From the NCBI GenBank assembly GCA_020060765.1, contig JAGUZQ010000063.1:1-54350 (forward strand): a stretch of DNA of 54,350 nt, read 5' to 3'. The notes beneath the pieces were generated by a model. It ran no database searches. It saw only the letters and a program-made list of their open reading frames with translations, and was not told where the DNA came from. Origin of the DNA: Planctomycetota bacterium. Lineage in GTDB: Bacteria > Planctomycetota > SZUA-567. Position numbers and translations under genes: made by a program. Shown here in pieces: positions 10,301-17,707 of the stretch (the stretch's first letter is position 1; each line of letters begins with the position of its first letter).

Positions 10301-10430
10301 CGCGAAGGAAGGAGCCGAAGAAGGCAAGGAAGCGACCGAAGACGGAGAAGAAGGCGGCAAGGAAGAAGCTAAAGAAGGTGAAAAGAAAGAAGGCGACAAG
10401 AAAGAAGATGCTGGGGATGACCTCTGGTAA
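7392..10430 (+). CDS. Exported HEAT-repeat protein with receiver-like domains
   Basis: The protein has 1012 residues. The start at 7392 has GGAGG upstream and gives a clean signal peptide ending near LYAAED. Residues 30-110 are TPR-like. HEAT-like repeats occur at about 135-240, 475-510 and 830-940. Residues about 525-640 resemble a response-regulator receiver fold (VCLIVSND at strand 1, DCVMID at the phospho-acceptor strand, LVIVTT at strand 4). Residues about 655-790 hold a second, more degenerate copy (YVNVFMDEELSGW, HIPVALFCKE). The last 55 residues are a Lys/Glu/Gly tail. Receiver domains are normally cytoplasmic, so their presence after a signal peptide is odd. Function unknown; probably a periplasmic scaffold. 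A terminator follows. Confidence 0.7.
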   Translation: MRNRAILSALLVGCLSLGAGLYAAEDGEPTERYKQLEKLLSTATDRFELGRYIEAKAALEKIMAENPSDEECWKLREVFGDRILRHMVSFMDKGRTLGKTPEMLLQRAQLHEQESMMSPANVKDVVTEVIQNPENVKRLYELSIIGQFAVPDLIDFLRSTKSEVERTNASYCLIHLGPQVVLPVAETLAAGDDLLSQHVCDVLRKIRPLDMRSLHMIKRIYDNPQTLPTVRGWAEKALEEITGQKSSELKSADEYIYEEANRLYLGGPTVAEEMDDLDKSFWYWDANAGVDGKKGRLARIEIPTFALDDMYTQELVYDGLQLTDKPERYQLLLSSSLLQQAKENETFSSILDLAGMTLPDAERLKAQILNWQQRLYKNQRVAWTVGGEMLVKVLDKALQDGKASVAIAAIEGIEKTVNTRNGWEKISNWSVSLERPVVDEPQPDAAAADKKIAEKKLADKKETVPASTEPVPVAAPSHPLLSALDNPDRRVRFAAANCLMRVGLPVDNSRYKDVAPILVDGAREAAAQVCLIVSNDLGFRNRMAARLESKGLIAMTAPGGREGYALAMQNPPKDCVMIDSEVNEFAYLNQRLQMENIIAGSPLPLVIVTTSGRIDNIESQFDRNKWRVERRTDKSAETPGLYDSLVLAKRRNDRTVQVVSIITNENVQARKALKNFLLLEAERRSRPERQTELLTLMQNEKLLSDIFPARSAYVNVFMDEELSGWSAMKTLQKFRNNIVTRHIPVALFCKEKDREELGKEYSEFLDDKADLRLLDYETDAAKLFDEALDMTALNKLSEKNYVRKMYDAIALRSAKALSLLDADSGVVNLTDEEVEWLREVVRSKARPLNIRCAVAMALGHLRVEKAVKTLSSVFSREKGEVEDVKLRVACLHALGSIDISNEYKELKLKALQESDIAIQEVASRALALADGGVALHNEILQRERPNVPEALLTEQAAKPVEKKAEGGEETAKEGAEEGKEATEDGEEGGKEEAKEGEKKEGDKKEDAGDDLW

Positions 10431-10455
10431 AACCTGATTGAAACTTATATGCTGT

Positions 10456-10487
10456 CAGGGCGGGTGCATACCCGCCCTGTTTGTTTT
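10456..10487 (+). terminator. Rho-independent terminator after the HEAT-repeat gene
   Basis: A perfect 10-bp stem (CAGGGCGGGT / ACCCGCCCTG) with a GCAT loop is followed by a T-rich tract at 10480-10487. It lies 26 bp after the stop codon. The reverse strand lacks a T run, so it serves the plus-strand gene. Confidence 0.9.
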
Positions 10488-10524
10488 GTAGGAGGAGGAA
10501 GAATGCTGGTTTGTCGAAGTTATA

Positions 10525-11085
10525 TCACGTAAGTCGGGCGAGAGCGGCATCCACGATTTTTTCCGGTTCGCTCATTCTGCCTGGGCCGATTTTGCCGCTG
10601 GCGAGTCTGCCTTCTTCCGGGCCGACGAATTCCACGCCGCGCCGGAGGAGGGTTTCGGAATTTTCCCGGGTGGCGGGATGAAGCCACATGTTCACGTTCA
10701 TGGCAGGCGCGAGCAGGATCGGCGCGCGCGTGGCCAGCAGCACGCTGGTCAGCAGATCCTCGGCCAGGCCGTGCGCCATCCGCGCCATGGTGTTGGCGGT
10801 GGCGGGGGCGACGATAATCAGGTCGGGGCGTTCCGACAAGGCGATGTGGTGGGGCTCATAATCGTGCTGCTCCCACATGTCGGTGTGCGCCTTGCGATGG
10901 GTGAGAGCCTCGAAACTGAGAGCGGTGACGAAATTCTGCGCCGCGCGCGTCAGGATCACATCTACCGATGCGCCAAGTTTGTTCAAACGGCTGGCGACGT
11001 CCACCGCCTTGCATGCCGCCACCCCGCCAGTCACTCCCAGCAGAATTGTCTTGCCTTTTAGAATCGGCTCCACCGGTTCGGTCAT
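10525..11085 (-). CDS. coaC: Phosphopantothenoylcysteine decarboxylase-type flavoprotein (CoaC domain)
   Basis: This 186-residue protein matches the N-terminal flavoprotein half of Dfp/CoaBC. It shows [18 protein letters not shown] for FMN binding, the HHIALSE segment carrying the likely catalytic His, [14 protein letters not shown], the conserved PAMNVNMW motif, and a late GPGRMSEPE. In coenzyme A synthesis this domain decarboxylates 4-phosphopantothenoylcysteine. The CoaB ligase half is missing, so the ligase would have to be encoded elsewhere. The start ATG overlaps the stop of the upstream zinc-ribbon gene (ATGA), which indicates translational coupling. Confidence 0.85.
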   Translation of the reverse strand: MTEPVEPILKGKTILLGVTGGVAACKAVDVASRLNKLGASVDVILTRAAQNFVTALSFEALTHRKAHTDMWEQHDYEPHHIALSERPDLIIVAPATANTMARMAHGLAEDLLTSVLLATRAPILLAPAMNVNMWLHPATRENSETLLRRGVEFVGPEEGRLASGKIGPGRMSEPEKIVDAALARLT

Positions 11086-11417
11086 TTGTCGTCAGCCTTT
11101 TTTGTGGATTCTTTCTTATCGGGTTTACCGGCCGGTTTTTCCGCTACGGCGGCGGTATCAGACTTGCTTTCCACCGTGGACGCAGCAGGCGTCGCGCCGT
11201 CGCGTTCCTTTTTTGCGGCGGACTGGTAGTCGCTGGAACGGTAGTCGGTTTCATAGAAGCCGCTGCCCTTGAAAATGATTCCCGCGCCGGTGCCGATCAG
11301 GCGGTGCAGCTTCGTCTTGCCGCATTCGGGGCACTTGCGCAAAACCTTGTCGGTCATCGACTGGAACTTTTCGAAGGCGTGTCCGCAGGCTTCGCATTCG
11401 TATTCATAGGTTGGCAT
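11082..11417 (-). CDS. FmdB-type zinc-ribbon protein
   Basis: This 111-residue protein begins MPTYEYECEACGHAFEKFQS and continues to CPECG, the standard FmdB-family zinc ribbon with two CxxC knuckles. A GSGFYETDYRS segment follows and then a Lys/Glu/Ala-rich tail. The start at 11417 has GGAG upstream and is fixed by the conserved MPTYEY opening. FmdB proteins are small putative regulatory proteins without a firm biochemical role. The stop codon overlaps the start of coaC by 4 nt. The gene lies 52 bp after ribBA on the same strand. Confidence 0.88.
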   Translation of the reverse strand: MPTYEYECEACGHAFEKFQSMTDKVLRKCPECGKTKLHRLIGTGAGIIFKGSGFYETDYRSSDYQSAAKKERDGATPAASTVESKSDTAAVAEKPAGKPDKKESTKKADDK

Positions 11418-11469
11418 TTCTGATCTCCAAGATGTTGTGTGACTTAAAAACATGATAGCACACGCCAGC

Positions 11470-12705
11470 TTACTTTTCAATATTTTCCAGGTCTTCCGGC
11501 AGAAAGTGTCCCAATTTAGTGCGCTTGGTGGAGAGATAGCGCGCGTTTTCGCAAGTGACGCCGCAGTGCAGCGGCACCCGTTCCACCAGTTCCAGGCCAT
11601 AGCCGCTGACGCCTGCGATTTTCTTGGGGTTGTTGGTAATGAGGCGCATCTTGCGCACGCCCAGGTCGAGCAATATCTGCGCGCCGAGGCCGTAGTCGCG
11701 CAGGTCGGCGGCGAAGCCCAGTTCCACGTTCGCCTCGACGGTGTCCATGCCTTTGTCCTGCAGCGCGTAGGCTCTGATCTTGTTGCCCAGGCCGATGCCG
11801 CGCCCTTCCTGGCGCATATACACTATCACGCCGCGCCCCTCCCGCTGCACCAGTTCCATCGCCGCGTGGAGCTGGTCGCCGCAGTCGCAACGGCGGGAGT
11901 GGAAGACGTCGCCCGTCAGGCATTCGCTGTGCATCCTCAGCAGCACCGGCTCGTCGAGCGGTTTCCCGCCTGGACGGATGTCGCCCAGCGTCAGCGCGAT
12001 GTGGGTGCGTCCCGTCAGGCTGCAGCGGTAGCCGTGCAGTTCGAAATCGCCGGAGTCGGTGGGCAGGTGCGCGCTGGAGACCAGTTCCACCAGCTTTTCC
12101 ATGCGGCGCCGGTATTCGATAATCTGCGCGACGCTGCAAATTTTTATCCCGTGCTTTTCGCAGAAGATTTCCAGATCGGGCAGACGCGACATGGTGCCGT
12201 CCTCGTTCATGATTTCGCAGATCACACCCGCCGGGCGCAGACCCGCGAGGCGGCAGAGATCGACCGAGCCTTCGGTCTGGCCGGCGCGCACCAACACTCC
12301 GCCCTCGCGCGCGCGGATGGGTTGCACATGTCCCGGACGCACCAGGTCGGCGGCTTTCGAGTCGGCGCGGGAAGCGACGCGCATGGTGTGGGCGCGGTCT
12401 TCGGCGCTGATGCCGGTGGTGACGCCGGAGCGCGCCTCGACCGTGATGGTAAAGGCGGTGCCGAAGTTGGATTCGTTGTGCTGCACCATCTGCTGGATGT
12501 CCAGCCGCTCACAGGACTCGCCGTCCAGCGCGAGGCAGATCCAGCCGCGCCCGTGCTTGGCCATGAAGTTCACGTTCTCGGCGGTGATGAACTCGCCAGC
12601 CATGACGAGGTCGCCTTCGTTTTCGCGATTCTCGTCGTCGACCAGCACGATCATCTTGCCCTGTTTCAGATCGGCCAATGCTTCCGGTATTTCCGCAAAA
12701 GACAT
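11470..12705 (-). CDS. ribBA: Bifunctional DHBP synthase / GTP cyclohydrolase II
   Basis: This 411-residue enzyme makes both starting compounds of riboflavin synthesis. Residues 1-200 are 3,4-dihydroxy-2-butanone-4-phosphate synthase (VDDENRENEGDLVMAGE acidic metal loop, GVTTGISAEDR, RPGHVQPI). Residues 205-411 are GTP cyclohydrolase II (HSECLTGDVFHSRRCDCGDQ zinc-binding cysteines, YMRQEGRGIGL). The start at 12705 has GGAGGG upstream and matches the family N terminus. No FMN riboswitch was recognised in the 34-bp gap before it. It probably belongs to the dnaX-to-coaC transcription unit. Confidence 0.95.
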   Translation of the reverse strand: MSFAEIPEALADLKQGKMIVLVDDENRENEGDLVMAGEFITAENVNFMAKHGRGWICLALDGESCERLDIQQMVQHNESNFGTAFTITVEARSGVTTGISAEDRAHTMRVASRADSKAADLVRPGHVQPIRAREGGVLVRAGQTEGSVDLCRLAGLRPAGVICEIMNEDGTMSRLPDLEIFCEKHGIKICSVAQIIEYRRRMEKLVELVSSAHLPTDSGDFELHGYRCSLTGRTHIALTLGDIRPGGKPLDEPVLLRMHSECLTGDVFHSRRCDCGDQLHAAMELVQREGRGVIVYMRQEGRGIGLGNKIRAYALQDKGMDTVEANVELGFAADLRDYGLGAQILLDLGVRKMRLITNNPKKIAGVSGYGLELVERVPLHCGVTCENARYLSTKRTKLGHFLPEDLENIEK

Positions 12706-12739
12706 GTGTTCTCCCTCCAGGTTGACGGATTGTGTCGGG

Positions 12740-13792
12740 TTAACGAATCTGAAATACGCGCCTGATCCACTTTTCCTGCCATTGCTCCAGTTTTTCGCCG
12801 TGAGACAGGAACAGTTGCTCGAAATATTTCCGCGAACAATCTGCGATCCGCGCGCGCCAGAGCTGTTCAAAATCAGGCTTCAGTTTTCCAGCGCTCAAGA
12901 ATTCTCTTTGAAAATCACTGTCGGGATTATTAAAAAAACCTCTGGCGCAGAGACTGAAATACTCTGCCAGTTTTTTCCGGTTCTCCGCTTCCAGTGCCGT
13001 GTCCCGGTTGTGGCGCAGGGTCTGCACCAGTCCCCAGCTTACCGCGTAATGCTCGGGAAGTAAAGCCGACCCGTACGGCAGAGCCAGAACTTCCGACAGA
13101 GGCGGGAAATATTTTTTCCTGATGATTTTGCGCAGGTGCCGCAGGCGGTTTTCATTGACCAGCCCCTCACGCAATTCGCCGCCGCCGCCGATTGCCGCTT
13201 CCAGATACGTCGCCATACCTTCGTTCAGCCAGAGCGGGACACTGGCGAGTATCTGTCGTTCCGGCGGGAACAGCTGGCGGCAGTTTTCCGGCACGCGAAA
13301 GTCCAGCGTTTCGCGGATAAAGCGGTGCGTCCCCTCGTGCAGCAGTGTCATTTCCGGCGTGACATTACTGATTGTCACATACGGCAGGCAGAGGATATTT
13401 TCTTCCGGCACGAACAGCCCCGCCGTGCCGTCGGGCAAGCCGTAAGTGTGTGCCAGAGATTCGTAGCGACTGGTATTGCCAAAAACATAAACCGGCAGGC
13501 GCGACAGTTTCGCTTCCGGCAGGGAGAAGGCCAGGCGATACAGGCTTTCGGATTTTTTCAGAAAGTCGCTGACGCTTTGCGCGTTTTCCCGGGAGATTTC
13601 GCTGTTGACTGAATAGTAATCGTCTACATGAGCAAAAGGCATGGCGATCAGGAGCGGCTTATGCGAACCGGGTTCGCCGGCGCGGGAGTGAGCGGGCAGA
13701 CACAGGCAAAATGTCGCGCAGGCAAGGGCGATCGATATTCTGAAAACCGGCGTGGCGGTGTTCACGGGCAGGCCTTTGGCGAAAATGCTCAC
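12740..13792 (-). CDS. Exported gluzincin-like metallopeptidase
   Basis: This 350-residue protein has an N-terminal hydrophobic signal (ALACATFCLCLPAHS). At mid-length it carries a zinc-protease signature: HEGTH (an HExxH match) in LLHEGTHRF, then about 35 residues later WLNEGMATYLEA, which supplies the third ligand glutamate. This pattern fits the peptidase MA-like/DUF1570 group. The start is GTG at 13792 and overlaps the ybaB stop (GTGA), so translation is probably coupled. The substrate is unknown; the signal peptide places it in the periplasm or outside. A housekeeping dnaX-ybaB operon is an unusual place for a secreted protease. Confidence 0.75.
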   Translation of the reverse strand: MSIFAKGLPVNTATPVFRISIALACATFCLCLPAHSRAGEPGSHKPLLIAMPFAHVDDYYSVNSEISRENAQSVSDFLKKSESLYRLAFSLPEAKLSRLPVYVFGNTSRYESLAHTYGLPDGTAGLFVPEENILCLPYVTISNVTPEMTLLHEGTHRFIRETLDFRVPENCRQLFPPERQILASVPLWLNEGMATYLEAAIGGGGELREGLVNENRLRHLRKIIRKKYFPPLSEVLALPYGSALLPEHYAVSWGLVQTLRHNRDTALEAENRKKLAEYFSLCARGFFNNPDSDFQREFLSAGKLKPDFEQLWRARIADCSRKYFEQLFLSHGEKLEQWQEKWIRRVFQIR

Positions 13793-14133
13793 GACAAGCC
13801 GGAGAGATCGATGCCGAGGGCGGAGAGATCGATGCCGCCTGCCATCTCCTGCATTGATTCGGCTTTCATCTCGTCGACTTTCCTGCGCGCGGAATTGACA
13901 GCCGCGATGATGAGATCGGCCAGGAGTTCCGGGTCTGCCGGATCGACAACGTCTTTTTCGAAATTGAGAGACACCAATTCGCCCGCGCCGTTCATTTTGG
14001 CCTTGACCATGCCGCCGCCCGCGTCTGCTTCTACCACCTTGCTTCGCAGGGCAGCCTGTTTTTCCTGCATCCGCGCCGCCATCTGCTGCGCGTTTTTCAT
14101 CATGTCGCCGAGGTTGCCGAGATTACCGAACAT
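13789..14133 (-). CDS. ybaB: YbaB/EbfC nucleoid-associated protein
   Basis: This 114-residue protein shows the YbaB signature: MKNAQQMAARMQEKQ, then VVEADAGGGMVKAKMNGAGE, a central DPELLADLIIAAVNSA segment, and a C-terminal helix. Family members form DNA-binding dimers and are commonly encoded just after dnaX, as here (8 bp gap). The usual next gene, recR, is missing and replaced by a metallopeptidase. The C terminus carries a repeated Leu/Asp/Ser/Gly sequence (LSALGIDLSGLS). Confidence 0.93.
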   Translation of the reverse strand: MFGNLGNLGDMMKNAQQMAARMQEKQAALRSKVVEADAGGGMVKAKMNGAGELVSLNFEKDVVDPADPELLADLIIAAVNSARRKVDEMKAESMQEMAGGIDLSALGIDLSGLS

Positions 14134-14141
14134 CTTTGCTC

Positions 14142-15944
14142 CTATTCCGTTTCCACGTTGATTACCTGTCCCGCGAAGGAGTCCTCCACCATTCGCACCA
14201 CCGGGTCCTCGCGCGCGTTTTGTTTCGCTCTGGCGTCGGGCGTGAGGCGCAGGGCGCTGCCGCCGACAGGCGCGAAGTCTTCTTCGTCCTCGTTGCTTTC
14301 ATCTTCACGGATTTTCAGATTGAGAGTCAGCGGCACGCGCATCACTTCCGCCGCCGTTTCCGCCAGGCGTGCTTTGCGGCGCGTGTCTTCCAACTGCTCG
14401 AAAATAAAAGAGCCTCCGCCCGGAACAGACAGCGTCAGCACGTCGCCCGCCAGTTGCTCGACATAGACCTCGTGCAGATAATGCAGGTCGCGGGACTTTC
14501 GCTCTTTAAGTACCGCGAGCACGGTTTTCCAGCGTTCCTGCGCTTCCTTCGTATCGGCGACCGGATTTTCCGGAATCGAAACCGGTTGCATTTCCTCGTC
14601 AGAAACTTCCTCGTAAACTTCCGTCGCTTCGGTCGGCGCCGGAGCGGGGCTTGCCGGTTCTTCGGAAACCGGGGAGGGAACTGCCGGGGTGGCGGTCGTG
14701 GGCGGAGCCGGTTGCGTCTCCGCGACCCGGACAGGCGGCGCGACCGGAATCGAAACCGTCGGTGTCGCGACCGGGGCAGATATTCCCGCCGCTGGCAACG
14801 GCGCGCCGCGCGCCAACAGGTCGAGCTTTTCCGTCAGCGCCTTGACCGAAACCAGGTGATCCAGTCCCGCCAGCCGCGCCACCGCCATTTCCAGCGGCAC
14901 CAGCGGATTAGTCAGCGCGCGGCTGCGCACCCGGGTGCGCGCCTGCGAAAAGACGTCCAGTATCAACAGGACATGGTCAAGTGTGACCGTCTTCGCCAGC
15001 CGGTCGAGCGCTTCCCGTGCCGGGCCGTAGGAAGAGACGCCTTCGTCCTTGCGGGTGGCGATAATGAGCATCAGATCGCGCCCGAATTCGATCAACTGGT
15101 CGAGAAAATCGCCGACGTTAGTGCCGCGCTGGGCGACGGCGTCCACCAGTTCCAAAGCCTTGACCACGTCGTGAGCGACCGTGGCTTCGTACAGGCCAGC
15201 CACGGTTTCCGCTCCCGCCACTCCGCGCACGCCCTCGACGTCCTCGCGCGTGACTTCGCCTTGCGCGTAACTGAGAAGCTGATCCAGCAGCACCAGCCCG
15301 TCGCGGACGGAACCGCCGGAAAAAGCTGCTACCGCCTCCAGCGCTTCGGCAGTGATGGCGGCATTTTCCTTTTCGGCCAGGCCTTTGAAAAATTTCGCCA
15401 AGATCGGCGGCGGCACCAGGCGGAAGTCGAACCTCTGGCAGCGGCTGAGCACGGTATCGGGCATCTTGTGCGGGTCGGTGGTGGCTAGAATGAATTTTAC
15501 GTGTGGCGGCGGTTCTTCCAGCGTTTTCAGCAGGGCGTTGAACGCCGCGATGGAAAGCATATGCACTTCGTCGATGATGTATATTTTATAGCGCGCGCGG
15601 TTGGGGACATAGGCCGCCTGTTCGCGGAGGATTCGCACCTGCTCCACGCCGTTGTTGGACGCGCCGTCGATTTCCTGCACGTCCACGTCTTGCCCGCGCA
15701 TGATGTCCAGGCAGAAATCGCATTTGCCGCAGGGGTGGGCGGTGGGGCCGTTTTCGCAGGCCAGCGCCCGGGCGAAGATGCGCGCCATCGAGGTCTTGCC
15801 GCAGCCGTGGGGGCCGCAGAACAGGTAGGCGTGCGCCACGCGGTCGGAATTGATGGCGTTACGCAGCGTCCGGGCGACATGTTCCTGTCCGATCACGTCG
15901 TCGAAGGTACCCGGGCGGTAGCGCCGCGCCATCGCTTCGTACAT
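14142..15944 (-). CDS. dnaX: DNA polymerase III subunit gamma/tau
   Basis: The 600-residue protein starts MYEAMARRYRPGTFDDVIGQ at 15944, the family-typical N terminus. The AAA+ domain has Walker A GPHGCGKTS, a zinc module (CENG...CGKCDFC), Walker B DEVH and the sensor-1/arginine-finger segment LSRCQRFDFR. Residues about 230-360 form the collar domain. A Pro/Ala/Val/Glu-rich linker at about 370-480 leads to a C-terminal region with acidic stretches, as expected for tau. It loads the sliding clamp as part of the polymerase III holoenzyme. holA, another clamp-loader gene, is at 42035. SRP RNA lies immediately upstream. Confidence 0.96.
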   Translation of the reverse strand: MYEAMARRYRPGTFDDVIGQEHVARTLRNAINSDRVAHAYLFCGPHGCGKTSMARIFARALACENGPTAHPCGKCDFCLDIMRGQDVDVQEIDGASNNGVEQVRILREQAAYVPNRARYKIYIIDEVHMLSIAAFNALLKTLEEPPPHVKFILATTDPHKMPDTVLSRCQRFDFRLVPPPILAKFFKGLAEKENAAITAEALEAVAAFSGGSVRDGLVLLDQLLSYAQGEVTREDVEGVRGVAGAETVAGLYEATVAHDVVKALELVDAVAQRGTNVGDFLDQLIEFGRDLMLIIATRKDEGVSSYGPAREALDRLAKTVTLDHVLLILDVFSQARTRVRSRALTNPLVPLEMAVARLAGLDHLVSVKALTEKLDLLARGAPLPAAGISAPVATPTVSIPVAPPVRVAETQPAPPTTATPAVPSPVSEEPASPAPAPTEATEVYEEVSDEEMQPVSIPENPVADTKEAQERWKTVLAVLKERKSRDLHYLHEVYVEQLAGDVLTLSVPGGGSFIFEQLEDTRRKARLAETAAEVMRVPLTLNLKIREDESNEDEEDFAPVGGSALRLTPDARAKQNAREDPVVRMVEDSFAGQVINVETE

Positions 15945-15965
15945 GAACTTTTCCCGCGTAAAAAC

Positions 15966-15993
15966 AAAAAAACCGGCCGACGAAGACCGGCCA
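15966..15993 (-). terminator. Terminator at the 3' end of the SRP RNA
   Basis: On the minus strand a GGCCG/CGGCC hairpin with a TTCG-containing loop is followed by a run of seven T and then more T after a G. It ends the small RNA and separates it from dnaX, whose start is about 22 bp further on. Confidence 0.7.
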
Positions 15994-16100
15994 GGCATTC
16001 CCGCACATAACAGGATCTGCTTAGGGCTGCTGCCGTCAAGCTCTGACCCGGTTCACACCCCCGCCATTGCAGGCGCCCGACCGGACTCCGGCGGCCGGAA
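15974..16100 (-). ncRNA. ffs: Bacterial signal recognition particle RNA (4.5S type)
   Basis: The minus strand contains the SRP RNA apical domain: GTCAG, then a short stem closed by a TGAC tetraloop, then GGCAGCAGCC. In E. coli the corresponding segment has a GGAA loop and the same number of bases between GTCAG and CAGCC. TGAC fits the alternative URRC tetraloop class known in SRP RNAs. The flanks pair into the long stem: CCGGTCGGGCG near the 5' side pairs along its length with TGCCTGGCCGG near the 3' side. The ffs-dnaX-ybaB order is common in bacteria. The exact ends are estimated from the pairing, the terminator and the promoter. Confidence 0.9.
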
Positions 16101-16122
16101 ATATAATAGCACTAATGACCGC

Positions 16123-16154
16123 ATTATACTAAGGCAGAAAAACTGTTCTGTCAA
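16123..16154 (-). promoter_or_regulatory. Sigma-70-type promoter of the SRP RNA
   Basis: On the minus strand TTGACA (16154 to 16149) is followed after 17 bp by TAGTAT, overlapping a perfect TATAAT (16128 to 16123). Transcription would begin a few bases downstream and run into the SRP RNA. A perfect -35 box is consistent with a highly expressed stable RNA. Confidence 0.75.
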
Positions 16155-16445
16155 TCACTTTCCCGCCGCTTCCGCCAGTGGTTCGTCTTTTCGTTCCCGG
16201 AAAAGATAGGTATACGCCAAACTCAGGTCGATGGCGACCATTACGCCGTTAAAAACGTAAAGCCAGATAACGTGGTCGTAGTTGAAATATATCTTGTGCA
16301 AAGTGCCGCTCACGTAGCCGATGAAGATAAGCCACAGGAACATGAAGCTTTTCCCGCGCGCGGATTTGGTGCGGTAGGTTTTCATGACGTTGAACGGCCA
16401 GCTTGCGCCGAAACAGGCCAGCATTCCGATTTCAAAGATGCTCAC
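16155..16445 (-). CDS. Small membrane protein of PQ-loop/SemiSWEET type
   Basis: This 96-residue protein is mostly hydrophobic with three predicted membrane helices at about residues 3-20, 33-52 and 60-80. The first helix ends in PFNVMKTYRTKSARGKSF, which resembles the PQ-loop motif (Pro followed by a basic loop and Lys-Ser-x-Gly-x-Ser). Single-unit PQ-loop proteins can dimerise as small-solute transporters. The identification rests on this motif and the length only. The gene is divergent from tadA, and its stop lies just before the SRP promoter. Confidence 0.6.
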   Translation of the reverse strand: MSIFEIGMLACFGASWPFNVMKTYRTKSARGKSFMFLWLIFIGYVSGTLHKIYFNYDHVIWLYVFNGVMVAIDLSLAYTYLFRERKDEPLAEAAGK

Positions 16446-16532
16446 GTTTTCTCCTGTGATCTAATATGCTGGACAAGGCCAGCGGTTTTTACTATAAAAT
16501 CGAGGCACTACTATATCCGACACGGAGAGATA

Positions 16533-17045
16533 ATGGAAGCGGAAATAAGATTAAGAACGCACGATCCGGAACTGGACAAATTGCGGATGCAGATTGCCCT
16601 GCGCGCGGCAGCCGACGCCTACGAGGAAGGGGAGGTGCCGGTGGGGGCGGTGATCTTCGCCGGAGACGAACTGGTCGCCAAGGCTCACAATCAGCGCGAG
16701 ACTCTGCAAGACCCGACCGCGCACGCGGAGATTCTCGCTATCACCCAGGCGGCGGCGGCGTTGGAAAGCTGGCGGTTGGAAGGCTGCACGCTTTACGTGA
16801 CGCTGGAGCCGTGCGCGATGTGCGCGGGGGCGATCGTCCTCGCGCGACTCGACCGGGTGGTATTCGGCGCGTGGGATCCGAAGGCCGGCGCGTGCGGCTC
16901 GGTGCTGAACGTCCTCGCCTGCGAAAGACTCAACCACACCGCGGAAGTCGCCGGCGGCGTAATGGCGGACGACTGCGGCGAAATCCTGAAGTGCTTTTTC
17001 CGCGAACGGCGGCAGGGAGACGGGAAGTCTCCAGTCTCCAGTTGA
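16533..17045 (+). CDS. tadA: tRNA-specific adenosine deaminase
   Basis: This 170-residue enzyme converts A34 to inosine in tRNA. It contains the zinc-deaminase signature: HAEILAI with the catalytic Glu near residue 63, and PCAMCAGA with the two zinc Cys near residue 93. VPVGAVI and RLDRVVFGAWDPKAGACGS are also typical. The start at 16533 follows GGAGA by 6 nt. The last nine codons (GDGKSPVSS) run into an array of 7-bp repeats that begins at 17026, so the C terminus appears to have been replaced or extended by repeat DNA. Confidence 0.93.
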   Translation: MEAEIRLRTHDPELDKLRMQIALRAAADAYEEGEVPVGAVIFAGDELVAKAHNQRETLQDPTAHAEILAITQAAAALESWRLEGCTLYVTLEPCAMCAGAIVLARLDRVVFGAWDPKAGACGSVLNVLACERLNHTAEVAGGVMADDCGEILKCFFRERRQGDGKSPVSS

Positions 17046-17060
17046 CAGTCGCCAGTGTTG
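17026..17060 (+). repeat. Single-arm array of 7-bp units overlapping tadA
   Basis: Five consecutive 7-bp units read AGTCTCC, AGTCTCC, AGTTGAC, AGTCGCC, AGTGTTG. The AGT start is conserved and the rest varies. The first units are inside the tadA frame and encode its last residues. The reverse complement of the unit (ACTGGAG) forms an array at 37183. No clear inverted partner was seen nearby. Confidence 0.75.
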
Positions 17061-17264
17061 GTTTTTGTGAGGGTCGTGAACCTTGGGGGTGGCTGCGAAA
17101 AGATAAAAACCAGTATGCGTTCCCTGTTTTCTTATCTTCGGAGACTGAAAAAATATGCGAGCGAAAGCCGGAAAATGAATCAAATATTGTGCCCCGGAAT
17201 TCATCCTAGCGCACCAGACTGGCATAAAGGGAGTCACTGGCATCTGAACACGCAAAAGAGAGCC

Positions 17265-17516
17265 ATGAGCGATTTTTACCGAGCGATAACATTCCGGGTT
17301 ACTGAAGATAGGAGGTGCAATTTGTTCGACGAGCATTCAACTACAATTGAATTTATTGATGGAGATTCTGAAAGTGAAGGCTCTTTGGTAATACGTCGTG
17401 TCGGAAAGCATATTGGTCTCTGCATTAGTCTTAAGCAAGATGGCGACATCGAGGCATTCTTGGAGAAAGACGATGTTCTTAGGCTTGTCGCAGCTCTACA
17501 AAAGATAACAGGTTAG
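17265..17516 (+). CDS. Small hypothetical protein
   Basis: The frame encodes 83 residues from ATG 17265. It begins MSDFYRAITFRVTEDRRCNL, continues with an acidic stretch (DGDSESEG), and ends with an amphipathic segment (EKDDVLRLVAALQKITG). The alternation of beta-like and helical segments looks like a real small protein. Base composition is more AT-rich than the flanking genes. The Shine-Dalgarno is weak, and upstream in-frame starts exist. I do not recognise a family. It lies between tadA and the convergent cobO gene. Confidence 0.5.
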   Translation: MSDFYRAITFRVTEDRRCNLFDEHSTTIEFIDGDSESEGSLVIRRVGKHIGLCISLKQDGDIEAFLEKDDVLRLVAALQKITG

Positions 17517-17707
17517 TTGTCCTTGCCGAATTCAGGCTGGGTTTGGTACAAAATTTAGATATGTTGTAAATTCCGCGGGCGCAATACGAGTTTTTATATT
17601 CCGAGTCGTCTTAAAAAGAACATTTCCCGCCGACGGCTGCCATACAACCAGAATATCGAAGATCAGACGTATGTTTATCAATTGTGCCATCCGGATTACC
17701 CGGCTTT

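Noticed and set aside
12059..13063. Open frame on the plus strand across ribBA and the metallopeptidase
   Set aside because: It is antisense to two real genes, Ser/Arg-rich, and has no ribosome site or family resemblance.
16468..16490. GCTGG/CCAGC hairpin followed by T run as a terminator
   Set aside because: The stem has only five pairs and no plus-strand gene ends before it; the region is between two divergent genes.
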